NCBI GenBank assembly: GCA_024403515.1
Contig: JAKSRS010000004.1
Coordinates: 53,217 to 117,216 of the forward strand
Source: Lachnospiraceae bacterium
GTDB lineage: Bacteria; Bacillota; Clostridia; Lachnospirales; Lachnospiraceae
Reading direction: 5' to 3'
DNA length: 64,000 nucleotides
Shown: piece by piece, positions 8,445 to 17,529 of the stretch
Position numbering within the stretch: the stretch's first letter is position 1
Layout: every line of letters starts with the position of its first letter
The notes under the pieces: model-generated
The model's input: the letters and a program-made list of their open reading frames with translations, nothing else
Databases searched by the model: none
Told to the model about the DNA's origin: nothing
Program-made: the position numbers and the translations under genes

Positions 8445-9578
8445 TTAATCCTGGCCCTCAGCCATCGAATCGAGTTTAGCTTTTTTATATGATGCGAAAC
8501 GGCCCTCATCAAGAGCATTTCTAATCTCAGTCATCATTGTATTATAGAAGTACAGGTTATGTAATACACATAATCTCATACCAAGCATTTCCTTGGCTTT
8601 AAGTAAATGTCTGATGTATGCTCTTGAATAATCACGGCATGCAGGACAGTTGCAGCCTTCTTCAATAGGACGCATATCCTTTTCATACTTTTGATTGAAA
8701 AGATTAATCTTTCCATGATTAGTATAAACATGTCCATGTCTTCCGTTTCTTGAAGGATAAACACAATCAAAGAAGTCAATTCCTCTTTCAACACCTTCAA
8801 GAATATTTGCAGGAGTACCAACGCCCATTAAATAAGTAGGCTTTTCTTTAGGAAGGTAAGGAACGACACTTTCAAGAATTCTATACATTTCTTCGTGAGT
8901 CTCACCAACAGCAAGACCACCTACCGCATATCCATCCAAATCCATCTCTGAAATTCGTTTTGCATGCTCAATTCTTATATCATCAAAGATAGCACCCTGA
9001 TTAATACCAAATAATAGCTGATTCTTATTAATAGTATCTTCCAGTGAATTAAGTCTTTTCATTTCAGCCTTACAGCGTTCAAGCCATCTGGTTGTTCTTG
9101 CAACTGAATCTTCTACATACTTTCTTTCGGCAACAGATGAAGGACATTCATCAAATGCCATCGCAATAGTAGAAGCAAGGTTGGACTGAATCTGCATACT
9201 TTCTTCCGGCCCCATAAAGATAATGCGGCCATCTACATGAGAATGGAAGGTAACACCTTCTTCTTTAATTTTTCTAAGTCCGGACAAAGAAAAGACCTGG
9301 AAACCACCTGAATCAGTAAGAATAGGTTTATCCCAGTTCATGAATTTGTGCAGACCACCAAGTTCTTTAATAAGCTTATCGCCGGGTCTGACGTGTAAAT
9401 GATAGGTATTTGATAATTCAACCTGAGTATCAATACCGTGAAGATCCATAGTTGAAACAGCGCCCTTAATTGCAGCAACAGTACCAACATTCATAAAAAC
9501 AGGCGTCTGGATGGTTCCGTGAACAGTTTCCATCACGGCTCTTTTAGCCATGCCTTCAGTCTTAATAACTTTGTACAT
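8445..9578 (-). CDS. tgt: tRNA-guanine transglycosylase (queuine tRNA-ribosyltransferase)
   Basis: Exchanges guanine-34 of tRNAs with GUN anticodons for preQ1 on the route to queuosine. 377 residues, normal for bacterial TGT. Motifs: 'LSNTYHLHVRPGDKLI', catalytic Asp region 'ILTDSGGFQVFSL', 'FDECPSS', 'GYAVGGLAVGETHEEM', second catalytic Asp in 'GIDFFDCVYPSRNGRHG', and zinc ligands in 'CNCPACRDYSRAYIRHL' plus a later His ('LCVLHNLYFY'). RBS GAGAGA is modest. It is followed by yajC and preceded 16 bp upstream by an M15 carboxypeptidase gene. Confidence 0.97.
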   Translation of the reverse strand: MYKVIKTEGMAKRAVMETVHGTIQTPVFMNVGTVAAIKGAVSTMDLHGIDTQVELSNTYHLHVRPGDKLIKELGGLHKFMNWDKPILTDSGGFQVFSLSGLRKIKEEGVTFHSHVDGRIIFMGPEESMQIQSNLASTIAMAFDECPSSVAERKYVEDSVARTTRWLERCKAEMKRLNSLEDTINKNQLLFGINQGAIFDDIRIEHAKRISEMDLDGYAVGGLAVGETHEEMYRILESVVPYLPKEKPTYLMGVGTPANILEGVERGIDFFDCVYPSRNGRHGHVYTNHGKINLFNQKYEKDMRPIEEGCNCPACRDYSRAYIRHLLKAKEMLGMRLCVLHNLYFYNTMMTEIRNALDEGRFASYKKAKLDSMAEGQD

Positions 9579-9594
9579 AAATCTCTCTTTCGAA

Positions 9595-10632
9595 CTATTC
9601 GAGTTCTTCTATAAACTCTTCCAGTGTAATTTCATTATCCATAATATATGTAGCAGCTTCAGTTCCTACATATCTAAAATGCCAGGGTTCAAACTCGATA
9701 CCTGTGATATATTCCTTGCCTCGAGGATATCTTAAAATGAAACCATACTTTTTGCTGTTTTCCTTTAACCACTTTCCTGCATATGTATCAGCAAATTCAT
9801 AGTCAAGTGTTGTATGACCGGGAGTAACGATATCAAAAGCAAGACCAATCTGATGCTCGCTGGCACCGGGAACAGTTACCTTTTGTGAAGTAATCTTATA
9901 CGCATCTACATATGAATAACCCTTTGACATATAAAGGTTAATCTTTCTGTTAAACAAAGTTTCCTGAAGTTTATAATCTCTGTAAGGAGAGCAAACGATA
10001 AGGCCAACACCTTCTTTGCTTGCATCTGAAAGCATTTCAACAAGAATGTCTCTTACTCTTTCATCACACTTCATTGATCCGGAAATTGTAGCAAGCGGAA
10101 CATCATAGTCATCAGGAATAGGATGAGTCTTATTTACAAGAATAAGATTCCATGCATCTTTGTCAAAAGAAGATTCACCGTTATTAGAATCAGATTTATT
10201 CATATCTGATAAACTTACAAAGTCATCCAATGTAAAGGTTTCAATATCATCAGTGTTTGAAAGCATTTTTTCAAAATCACTATCCTTGATATCAAGGTCT
10301 TCAATCCATTCTTCAGAAGAAGAATCTGCATCTGAATCCTCATCTTCAATAGCAATATCCTTAACAGTAGATAATGACTCTATTGAGCTTGTTATATAGG
10401 TATTCTCTGATGCATCATCACCAGGGAATGAAAAGCTTGAGCTCATGAAAAAGAAAACAAAGCATAAGCAAATAGTAATATATCTTTTACCGTTATTCTT
10501 AAACTGCGCAAAGAAATAAATCAACACAAGAATAACCCCTGCAATCAGCATGAACAGGGGTGTTAAGAGCTTACACTTTTTGCAAGCCCTTGCAGTATTA
10601 GCAATTACAATCTCCTTAGCAGTCTTTTTCAC
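9595..10632 (-). CDS. M15B (VanY-type) D-alanyl-D-alanine carboxypeptidase, membrane-anchored
   Basis: Probable zinc peptidase that trims the terminal D-Ala from peptidoglycan stem peptides. The N-terminal third has two hydrophobic helices (about residues 22-42 and 50-68), then an acidic Ser/Asp-rich linker (~70-135). The VanY domain spans ~150-345. Metal and catalytic motifs are present: 'PGASEHQIGLAFDIVTP' (SxHxxGxAxD) and 'GIEFEPWHFRYVG' (ExxWH), with 'VCSPYRDYKLQ' before them. The start codon is GTG, with AGAAGGG upstream. It lies 16 bp before tgt. The acidic linker suggests a spacer across the wall, and no vancomycin cassette surrounds it, so it is most likely a housekeeping wall-remodelling enzyme. 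Confidence 0.88.
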   Translation of the reverse strand: MKKTAKEIVIANTARACKKCKLLTPLFMLIAGVILVLIYFFAQFKNNGKRYITICLCFVFFFMSSSFSFPGDDASENTYITSSIESLSTVKDIAIEDEDSDADSSSEEWIEDLDIKDSDFEKMLSNTDDIETFTLDDFVSLSDMNKSDSNNGESSFDKDAWNLILVNKTHPIPDDYDVPLATISGSMKCDERVRDILVEMLSDASKEGVGLIVCSPYRDYKLQETLFNRKINLYMSKGYSYVDAYKITSQKVTVPGASEHQIGLAFDIVTPGHTTLDYEFADTYAGKWLKENSKKYGFILRYPRGKEYITGIEFEPWHFRYVGTEAATYIMDNEITLEEFIEELE

Positions 10633-10684
10633 TTCTTACCCTTCTACAAATAAAACAATCCACTAGTATTTTAGCACATACTTC

Positions 10685-11737
10685 TTATCTTTCAACAAGT
10701 TTATGGAAGATAATGCAATTTGGCTTTTCAATCCTCATCTCCGGGCCATTCATAATTAAAGTCTTCTTTTCCATGTCTACATTAAAGAAAGTCATTGTAT
10801 TGGACTCATGATTTAATGAAACAAGGTGCTTGTTGTCAGGAAATAGTGTCGCATCCTTAGGATATGAACCGCTTATAGGAAGATTTAAAATTTTCTCAAG
10901 AGTTCCGTCCTTTTCTATCTTAAAGATACTTACACAGTTATCTCCTGCAGTTGACGAAGTAATATATTTATAATCAAGCGAAAGATTAAGTGCACTTGCA
11001 GCACAATCAGTTGTATGATAATCATTTGTTGTTGAAATAGACTGAATCTTTTCAAAAGAAGGATTTCCGTCAGCAACATTTTCATATGTATATACATCGA
11101 TCTGGCACTTCATTTCATGAACGATATATAAGATTTTACCATCTTTAGAAAACTTGATGTGTCTAGGTGCTGATTCCTGCTCGCTTCTAATAATATCAAC
11201 AAGCCTTAACTTACCATTTGTCTTATCAAGACTGTAAACATTTACATGATCCATTCCCAAATCAGCAGCAAGTAAATACTTATCATCTCTTGTCATCTTT
11301 ACGCAGTTAACATGAGGATGAAAGTTTCTTTCAGCTACACTACCCATTCCTTTAAGGAATATTTCATCAGTAATCTCACCTACTGAACCATCTTCAAGTA
11401 CTCTTAACACAGTAATCTTACCATCATGATAACCGGCTACAAATAAGAACATATCATCATAGGAAGTAGATAAATAACATCCTCTCATACCATTAATAGA
11501 CTGAGAATTAATCTTTTCAAGACGTCCGTCTTCTAATACCTTAAAGCTGTCTACACCAAGGTCAGTTATAGAATAAAGAAAGTTACCATTATGAGAAATA
11601 GTTATATAAGAAGAATTAGAAATCACAACATGATCTTTTTCTTCAAATCTTCCTTTCTTTACGTCAACATCATAGATTGTTATTCCGTACTTATTTCCCT
11701 GAGTATACTCAGAAACATACGCAACATACTTATTCAT
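10685..11737 (-). CDS. Lactonase-family beta-propeller protein (6-phosphogluconolactonase-like)
   Basis: 350 residues of repeated beta-strand units as in the YbhE/Pgl seven-bladed lactonases, which hydrolyse 6-phosphogluconolactone or act on other cyclic esters. Family features: 'TYS/YSITDLGVDSF' blades, 'FHPHVNCVKMTRDDKYLLAADLGMDHVNVY' with the conserved HxN and ADLGxD residues, 'APRHIKFSKDGKILYIVHE', and 'YPKDATLFPDNKHLVSLNHES'. These fit an active-site-bearing family member, but the substrate cannot be read from sequence. Its ATG directly follows the stop of the hybrid kinase gene (TAAATG), with AAGGAG inside the kinase 3' end, so the two are co-translated; why a sugar lactonase is coupled to a sensor is unknown. 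Confidence 0.82.
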   Translation of the reverse strand: MNKYVAYVSEYTQGNKYGITIYDVDVKKGRFEEKDHVVISNSSYITISHNGNFLYSITDLGVDSFKVLEDGRLEKINSQSINGMRGCYLSTSYDDMFLFVAGYHDGKITVLRVLEDGSVGEITDEIFLKGMGSVAERNFHPHVNCVKMTRDDKYLLAADLGMDHVNVYSLDKTNGKLRLVDIIRSEQESAPRHIKFSKDGKILYIVHEMKCQIDVYTYENVADGNPSFEKIQSISTTNDYHTTDCAASALNLSLDYKYITSSTAGDNCVSIFKIEKDGTLEKILNLPISGSYPKDATLFPDNKHLVSLNHESNTMTFFNVDMEKKTLIMNGPEMRIEKPNCIIFHKLVER

Positions 11738-14101
11738 TTAAATCTCCTTTTGAACCTTTTCATTCGGGAGCCACTTTGAAATACACTCCTCGAGCAAACT
11801 AGGTTCGATTGGTTTAGTAATATAATCTGAAAAGCCCTCATTAAGATACATTTCGCGCATACCATTAACAGCATTTGCAGTTAAAACAATAGCCGGTGTA
11901 TCCTTAGATGAGCTTCTTTCATCACTTCTTAACTTATGCAAAACTTCAATACCATCAATCTGCGGCATCATATGATCTAATAAAATCAAATCATATTTAA
12001 AATTAGCAGCGAGTCTTAAAGCCTCATAGCCTGACTCAACAGTATCCACATTTATTAGTGTATTCTCCAATAGTTTCTTAACAATTAACAAGTTAATATT
12101 GTTATCATCTACAACGAGAATTGTAGCATTTTCAGCTTTAAAAGACTGCTTATAATCATTCTTGGCAGCGACAGGTTTATTTGAAAAAACATTTCTTATA
12201 GGTGCACTGTCAACAATCTTCTGAGGGATAAGCATCGTAAAAGTGGAACCAAATCCATAGTCACTTTCAACTTTTATTGAACCATTCATTGAATCAAGAA
12301 GCTGCTTAACAATATTCAGCCCAAGACCGGTACCTTCAATTTCATGATTCTTGACTGAATCAAGTCTTGAATAATAATCAAAAAGCTTGGGTATATTCTC
12401 TTCCTTAATACCTATACCGGTATCAGAAACGATGAACTTTAATACACAGATATTATTAACATCACTTTTTTCAGAAGAAACATAAAAAGAAACAGTTCCT
12501 GACTTAGTGTACTTAATGGCATTAGACAAAATATTAATAATAATCTGTTTAACATGTAAGGCATCGCCATGCAAGCCTGAAGGCAATTCAGGCGATATAT
12601 TAATCTTGGTCTGAAGCCCTTTATCTAAAGCTCTTTCCTGCAAAAGAACGCTTAACTCATTTACAACATCTGCTAAAGAATAGTCATCCTCAATCAGGTC
12701 AAGCTTACCGGCTTCAATCTTGGATAAATCAAGAATATCGTTTACGATTCCAAGAAGATTATTGGATGCACTCTTAATATAAGAAGCATATTCAAGTATA
12801 TTAGGTTCGTTACACTCACGAATAATGAATTCATCCATTCCAATAATTGAATTAATAGGTGTACGAAGTTCGTGAGACATTGAAGCCAAAAACCTTGACT
12901 TGGATTCATTAGCTTCTAATGCCTTGGCCTTTTCTCTTTCCATACGGTTCAATTCAGATATCTGCTGAATTATAGACAATATGATAAGAAAATACAATCC
13001 GGTTACAACAAGGTATCCATCGACAGTAGGGCTTAAAAAGTTAATAGCTATCATTTCTCCGGCACCAAAAGCCGAGAAAATCAATATTCCTATCATGAAA
13101 TATTTGTAGTCCCTGTTCTTTTTAACAAAAAAGTCATACAAAAGAACGATAAGCGCTAAAGAGCATATTATTGCAATCGAAGCGTCAATCCAACCAATAT
13201 TACCGCCATAATAACCTACTCCGGTAAAATGAAGGACTGAAAAGAACACAAGTGAAATAATAGAAATAAGACCTAATGAAAGAAAATATTTCTGGTATCT
13301 TTTACCTGTTATCCTATTAAGGTAAATCATGATAGGATAAGGAACCATCAGTGCAAAAATATAAGACATAATACCGTCTAATATTTTTATTTCAAAAACA
13401 AACTGGAATATTTCCGAGTCAAACGCAAGCCAGCCACCAACGAAAAACAAAGCAAAAACAAGCTGCGTAAAACTCAGATTCCTTTTAAAAATCAAACTAT
13501 ATAAAGTTCCTCCAAGAATACATATCACGGAAAAATTCACGAAGAAAAGGTTAAATACAAAAACATTACCAAGTCTTCTAAATTGTGCAAGAACAATACC
13601 TATAGATGAACCCACATAAGTATTTGAAACATATCCGTTATATCTGTCATCATTGTGCTTTACAACCAAAAACTCTTTACCGCTGTCAGATTTAGTTAGT
13701 GGCACAAAAAGATATATATTCTTTACAGATCCACCCTTTAAAGGTTTCGAATCCAATGAGAATTCTTTTCTTAATTCACCGTCAATATACACAGAAATAT
13801 CTCTGGACGAAAGAATTGCAATATAATACCCATCCTGTACTGTTTGCGGAAGATCATTTCCGAATGTAACAGGCTCTCCTTCTTCGGCATCGACCTGATC
13901 ATTTATGATTCTATGGTTATTTCCGTATTCATCCCGGTAAAACCAGTTGTCTTCAATCGGAATACAGGTTCTATCCATATTGTCCCCAACAAAGTACAAG
14001 GGAATTAAGGCAATGAAAGTCAACATTGCCGAAAAGAATAAAAGTAAAAATATAATGTTTAATACTGACTCATAAGAAATGTGTTTTTTAGTTCCACTCA
14101 T
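11738..14101 (-). CDS. Hybrid sensor histidine kinase with 7TM receptor and receiver domain
   Basis: About 787 residues. One N-terminal membrane helix, an extracellular beta domain (~50-200), then about seven membrane helices, an arrangement like the 7TMR-DISM receptors. The kinase core has H-box 'SMSHELRTPINSIIG', N-box 'INILSNAIKYT', G1 'DTGIGIKEENIPKLF' and G2 'GTGLGLNIV', so it looks active. A C-terminal receiver carries 'LVVDDNNINL', phospho-Asp in 'LLDHMMPQIDG' and Lys in 'YITKPIEP'. The chosen ATG has GGAG 9 nt upstream; earlier starts lack an RBS and one lies upstream of a TATAAT box (near 14125). No HPt or output domain is attached, so phosphate must pass to another protein. Directly followed by a lactonase-like gene. 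Confidence 0.93.
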   Translation of the reverse strand: MSGTKKHISYESVLNIIFLLLFFSAMLTFIALIPLYFVGDNMDRTCIPIEDNWFYRDEYGNNHRIINDQVDAEEGEPVTFGNDLPQTVQDGYYIAILSSRDISVYIDGELRKEFSLDSKPLKGGSVKNIYLFVPLTKSDSGKEFLVVKHNDDRYNGYVSNTYVGSSIGIVLAQFRRLGNVFVFNLFFVNFSVICILGGTLYSLIFKRNLSFTQLVFALFFVGGWLAFDSEIFQFVFEIKILDGIMSYIFALMVPYPIMIYLNRITGKRYQKYFLSLGLISIISLVFFSVLHFTGVGYYGGNIGWIDASIAIICSLALIVLLYDFFVKKNRDYKYFMIGILIFSAFGAGEMIAINFLSPTVDGYLVVTGLYFLIILSIIQQISELNRMEREKAKALEANESKSRFLASMSHELRTPINSIIGMDEFIIRECNEPNILEYASYIKSASNNLLGIVNDILDLSKIEAGKLDLIEDDYSLADVVNELSVLLQERALDKGLQTKINISPELPSGLHGDALHVKQIIINILSNAIKYTKSGTVSFYVSSEKSDVNNICVLKFIVSDTGIGIKEENIPKLFDYYSRLDSVKNHEIEGTGLGLNIVKQLLDSMNGSIKVESDYGFGSTFTMLIPQKIVDSAPIRNVFSNKPVAAKNDYKQSFKAENATILVVDDNNINLLIVKKLLENTLINVDTVESGYEALRLAANFKYDLILLDHMMPQIDGIEVLHKLRSDERSSSKDTPAIVLTANAVNGMREMYLNEGFSDYITKPIEPSLLEECISKWLPNEKVQKEI

Positions 14102-14195
14102 CCCGTTTTTCTCCATTTTTACAACTGAATTATAGCATAATAAAATCTTAAAATACATAATTTTATAATTATTTCAAAATAATGCATAAAAACAA

Positions 14196-14223
14196 TTGAC
14201 ACTGTAAAAACATATTGTATAAT
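14196..14223 (+). promoter_or_regulatory. Strong sigma-A promoter of the XRE-potABCD operon
   Basis: TTGACA (14196-14201), 16 nt spacer, TATAAT (14218-14223): both hexamers match consensus exactly. Transcription would start near 14230, about 60 nt before the regulator gene. It is divergent from the hybrid kinase gene on the other strand. Confidence 0.85.
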
Positions 14224-14245
14224 TAAGTCGCTAGTTTAGTAAAAT

Positions 14246-14260
14246 TGAACTTTTAGTTCA
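14246..14260. promoter_or_regulatory. Inverted repeat, candidate operator of the XRE-cupin regulator
   Basis: TGAACT-TTT-AGTTCA, a perfect 6 bp inverted repeat with a 3 nt centre, just downstream of the predicted start of transcription and 28 nt before the regulator gene. Position and symmetry fit an autoregulatory site for the helix-turn-helix protein. This is inference from layout only. Confidence 0.4.
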
Positions 14261-14288
14261 GTATTGTTTTGATAACAAAGGTAAAAAA

Positions 14289-14825
14289 ATGGGAATCGGA
14301 CAAAAATTAAAAGACCTCAGAGTCCAGAAAGGACTGACTCAGGAAGAACTTGCTGACAGAACTGAATTAAGTAAAGGTTTCATTTCAATGGTTGAAAGAG
14401 ATTTAACATCTCCCTCCATTTCGACCTTAGTAGACATCTTACAATGCCTTGGCACTAATCTTTCAGACTTCTTTGCTAACAGTGAAGATAATCAGATAGT
14501 CTTTGGCCCTAATGACTACTTTGAAAAAACTGATGATGAACTGGGAAATACCATTGAATGGATTATTCCTAATGCGCAAAAGAACGAAATGGAGCCAATT
14601 AGAATAACTTTAAAACCCAATGGAAAAACCTTTCTCGATACACCTCACGAAGGTGAGGAGTTTGGTTATGTTCTTCAGGGAAGCCTATCAATAACTATAG
14701 GAAATAAGGTCTATAAGGCCAAAAGCGGGGAATCGTTCTACTATACCCCTTCTAATAACCACTACATTACTGCTGGAAATAAGGGAGCAACACTTATATT
14801 AGTCTCCTCCCCTCCAAGCTTTTAA
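14289..14825 (+). CDS. XRE-cupin transcriptional regulator (PuuR-like)
   Basis: 178 residues with two domains. Residues 5-60 are an XRE/Cro helix-turn-helix ('[42 protein letters not shown]'-type block, seen in full in the sequence). Residues ~105-175 are a cupin barrel ('[25 protein letters not shown]...[19 protein letters not shown]'), the usual ligand-sensing part. Relatives control polyamine genes, and here it stands 19 bp before potA and opens the operon, so control of polyamine uptake by a bound polyamine is the natural reading. It probably also represses itself through the inverted repeat at 14246-14260. Ligand and sign of regulation are not proven by sequence. Confidence 0.9.
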   Translation: MGIGQKLKDLRVQKGLTQEELADRTELSKGFISMVERDLTSPSISTLVDILQCLGTNLSDFFANSEDNQIVFGPNDYFEKTDDELGNTIEWIIPNAQKNEMEPIRITLKPNGKTFLDTPHEGEEFGYVLQGSLSITIGNKVYKAKSGESFYYTPSNNHYITAGNKGATLILVSSPPSF

Positions 14826-14844
14826 CCAAAAGGAGTTATGTGTT

Positions 14845-15921
14845 ATGAATCAGGATGCTTTAATTTATTTAAAAAACATTTCAAAATCTTATGGTTCACA
14901 GATGGTTCTTGATGATTTTAATCTTTATATAAGAGAGAACGAATTCTTAACCCTTCTTGGACCCAGTGGATGTGGAAAGACAACTACATTAAGAATTCTT
15001 GGTGGATTTGAAACCCCGGATAAAGGTACTGTTCTTTTTAATAATGAAGATATTACTAATCTGTCGCCAAACAAAAGACAGTTAAATACCGTTTTTCAGA
15101 AGTATGCTCTTTTTACACATATGAACATAGCGGAAAATATCGCCTTTGGTCTTAAAATCAAAGGAAAATCCAAATCATATATTGATGACAAGATTAAATA
15201 CGCACTTAAGCTTGTTAATCTTGATGGTTATGAAAAAAGAATGCCCGATTCATTATCAGGCGGTCAGCAGCAGCGTATTGCAATCGCTCGTGCAATCGTA
15301 AATGAGCCAAAAGTCCTTCTTTTGGATGAGCCTTTAGGTGCTTTGGACTTAAAACTTCGTCAGGACATGCAGTATGAACTTATAAGACTGAAAAATGAAC
15401 TTGGAATTACATTCATTTATGTAACACACGATCAGGAAGAAGCATTGACAATGTCTGACACTATTGTCGTAATGAACCAGGGATACATCCAGCAGATTGG
15501 TACCCCCGAAAAGATATACAATGAACCGGAAAACGCTTTCGTTGCAGACTTTATCGGTGATTCAAACATTCTTGACGGTATTATGGTTAAAGATGAACTT
15601 GTTCAGATTCTTGGTGCAAACTTTTCCTGTGTTGACTCAGGATTTGGCTTAAACAAACCGGTCGATGTTGTTATAAGACCTGAGGATGTTGAACTTGTCG
15701 ACGAAAAAGACGGAACTATCACAGGAACTGTTACTCACCTTATTTTTAAGGGTGTTCACTACGAAATGGAAGTTACTGCTAATGGATTTGAATGGCTTGT
15801 TCATTCAACTAACTGCTTCCCGGTTGGAACTAAAGTCGGAATCCATGTAAAACCTTTCAATATTCAGATTATGAATAAGCCTGAAAGTGAAGATGAGGAG
15901 GCAAGCCATGTTGAAGAATAA
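14845..15921 (+). CDS. potA: Spermidine/putrescine ABC transporter, ATP-binding protein
   Basis: 358-residue ATPase of the polyamine importer. Walker A 'GPSGCGKTT' (~39-47), Q-loop '[10 protein letters not shown]', ABC signature '[15 protein letters not shown]', Walker B '[12 protein letters not shown]', D-loop and H-loop 'YVTHDQEEA'. The C-terminal ~100 residues form a TOBE-type regulatory domain ('[22 protein letters not shown]'), as in PotA. AAAGGAG precedes the ATG. It sits between the XRE-cupin gene and potB, with which it overlaps by 14 nt. Substrate assignment rests on the operon (two PotB/C permeases and a PotD-like lipoprotein). Confidence 0.96.
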   Translation: MNQDALIYLKNISKSYGSQMVLDDFNLYIRENEFLTLLGPSGCGKTTTLRILGGFETPDKGTVLFNNEDITNLSPNKRQLNTVFQKYALFTHMNIAENIAFGLKIKGKSKSYIDDKIKYALKLVNLDGYEKRMPDSLSGGQQQRIAIARAIVNEPKVLLLDEPLGALDLKLRQDMQYELIRLKNELGITFIYVTHDQEEALTMSDTIVVMNQGYIQQIGTPEKIYNEPENAFVADFIGDSNILDGIMVKDELVQILGANFSCVDSGFGLNKPVDVVIRPEDVELVDEKDGTITGTVTHLIFKGVHYEMEVTANGFEWLVHSTNCFPVGTKVGIHVKPFNIQIMNKPESEDEEASHVEE

Positions 15922-16729
15922 GCAAAAATTAATGCTTGGTCTTCCCTACTATTTCTGGGCTATTGCTTTTATCATTATTCCTCTTTGTCTTGTTATATAT
16001 TATGGACTAACTGATAAAACAGGTGCCTTTACTTTTAACAACATTGCTTCCATCGCTGACCCTCAGCACACCAAAGCTTTATGGATAGCTGTTAAGCTTT
16101 CAATAATCAGTACAATTATATGTTTATTCTTAGCTTATCCTTTAGCAATGATTCTTGTTAACTTTAAAAAGGGAAAATCAAGTATTTTAGTCATGCTATT
16201 TATACTTCCCATGTGGATGAATTTCTTACTTAGAACAATGGCATGGCAGACTTTACTTGAAAATACAGGTGTAATCAATACACTTTTACAGACAATCGGT
16301 CTACCTAAAATAAATATTATTAATACACCTGGGGCAATCATATTTGGTATGGTATATAACTTCCTGCCATTTATGGTACTTCCTATATATAATTCACTTG
16401 CTAAGATTGATATTAATGTAGTAAATGCCGCAAGAGATTTGGGTGCTAACGGTATCATCACTTTTGGACGCATCACTCTTCCGCTTTCACTTCCTGGTGT
16501 TATTTCAGGAATAACAATGGTATTTGTTCCTGCCCTTACTACATTCGTTATTTCAGCCATTTTGGGTGGAAATAAAATTCTTCTTATCGGTAATGTTATC
16601 GAACAGGAATTTTCGCAGACATCAAACTGGCATTTAGGAAGCGGTTTATCAATGGTTCTTATGGTATTTATCATAATCAGCATGATATTCACTGCTATCT
16701 TTGACAAAGACGGGGAGGGATTAATCTGA
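15908..16729 (+). CDS. potB: Spermidine/putrescine ABC transporter permease PotB
   Basis: 273-residue membrane protein with about six helices and the ABC-permease coupling loop '[25 protein letters not shown]' (EAA-type motif). The ATG at 15908 is chosen because AGGAGG lies 6 nt upstream; a start 21 nt earlier has no such site. It overlaps potA by 14 nt, and its stop overlaps the potC start (TGATG), implying coupled translation of the two permeases in a 1:1 ratio. It forms the membrane channel with PotC. Confidence 0.95.
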   Translation: MLKNKQKLMLGLPYYFWAIAFIIIPLCLVIYYGLTDKTGAFTFNNIASIADPQHTKALWIAVKLSIISTIICLFLAYPLAMILVNFKKGKSSILVMLFILPMWMNFLLRTMAWQTLLENTGVINTLLQTIGLPKINIINTPGAIIFGMVYNFLPFMVLPIYNSLAKIDINVVNAARDLGANGIITFGRITLPLSLPGVISGITMVFVPALTTFVISAILGGNKILLIGNVIEQEFSQTSNWHLGSGLSMVLMVFIIISMIFTAIFDKDGEGLI

Positions 16730-17520
16730 TGAAAACTGCCGGATCCGTTTTAAAAAGAATTTATATTGCGCTTATCATTATCTTTATGTATGCGCCAATT
16801 GTTACACTTATTGTTTTATCCTTTAATTCAAGTAAGTCCCGCGCTAAATGGGGCGGCTTTACTACAAAATGGTATGTATCACTTTTCCAGAACGATGCAA
16901 TACTTCAGGCCTTTTTTAATACAATTGCAATTGCTACTCTTTCAGCCATTATTGCAACAATAATAGGCACACTTTCCTGTCTTGCAATCAATTCGATGAA
17001 AAGAAAAGGAAAAACCTTCTGGATGGGAATAACTAATATTCCAATGTTAAATGCAGAAATTGTAACAGGTATATCACTTATGCTTGTTTTCATTTTCCTT
17101 GGTGTGAAATTCGGGTTCTTTACGATCCTTATTGCTCATATTACATTTAATATTCCTTATGTAATACTTAGCATTATGCCAAGAATGAAAAACTTAAATC
17201 CTTCAACCTATGAAGCTGCACTCGATTTGGGTGCTTCGCCTTTTGTATCATTCTTCAAGGTTGTATTACCGGATTTAATGCCCGGTATTTTATCAGGATT
17301 TTTAATGGCCTTTACTATGTCGATTGATGATTTTGTAATCACTCACTTCACAAAGGGGCCCGGTGTTGATACTCTTTCAACCAAGATTTATACCGAAGTA
17401 AAAAAAGGTATTAAACCTGAAATGTATGCGTTATCAACAATCATCTTTATCACCATACTAGTTTTGTTATTTCTTGTTAATGTATCAGGAAATGATAATA
17501 AAAAAGAAAAGATTAAGTAG
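16729..17520 (+). CDS. potC: Spermidine/putrescine ABC transporter permease PotC
   Basis: 263 residues, about six membrane helices, opening with a typical 'YIALIIIFMYAPIVTLIVLSFN' segment and holding the coupling motif 'EAALDLGASPFVSFFKVVLPDLMPGILSG'-like block near residues 164-190. 'MSIDDFVITHF' is a PotC family hallmark. Its ATG overlaps the potB TGA by one base and a GGGGAGGG site sits just upstream. Partner of PotB in the channel. Confidence 0.95.
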   Translation: MKTAGSVLKRIYIALIIIFMYAPIVTLIVLSFNSSKSRAKWGGFTTKWYVSLFQNDAILQAFFNTIAIATLSAIIATIIGTLSCLAINSMKRKGKTFWMGITNIPMLNAEIVTGISLMLVFIFLGVKFGFFTILIAHITFNIPYVILSIMPRMKNLNPSTYEAALDLGASPFVSFFKVVLPDLMPGILSGFLMAFTMSIDDFVITHFTKGPGVDTLSTKIYTEVKKGIKPEMYALSTIIFITILVLLFLVNVSGNDNKKEKIK

Positions 17521-17529
17521 GAGAAAGAA

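Noticed and set aside
16135..16707. 190-codon frame on the minus strand inside potB
   Set aside because: Antisense shadow of a clear permease gene; no RBS and no family features.
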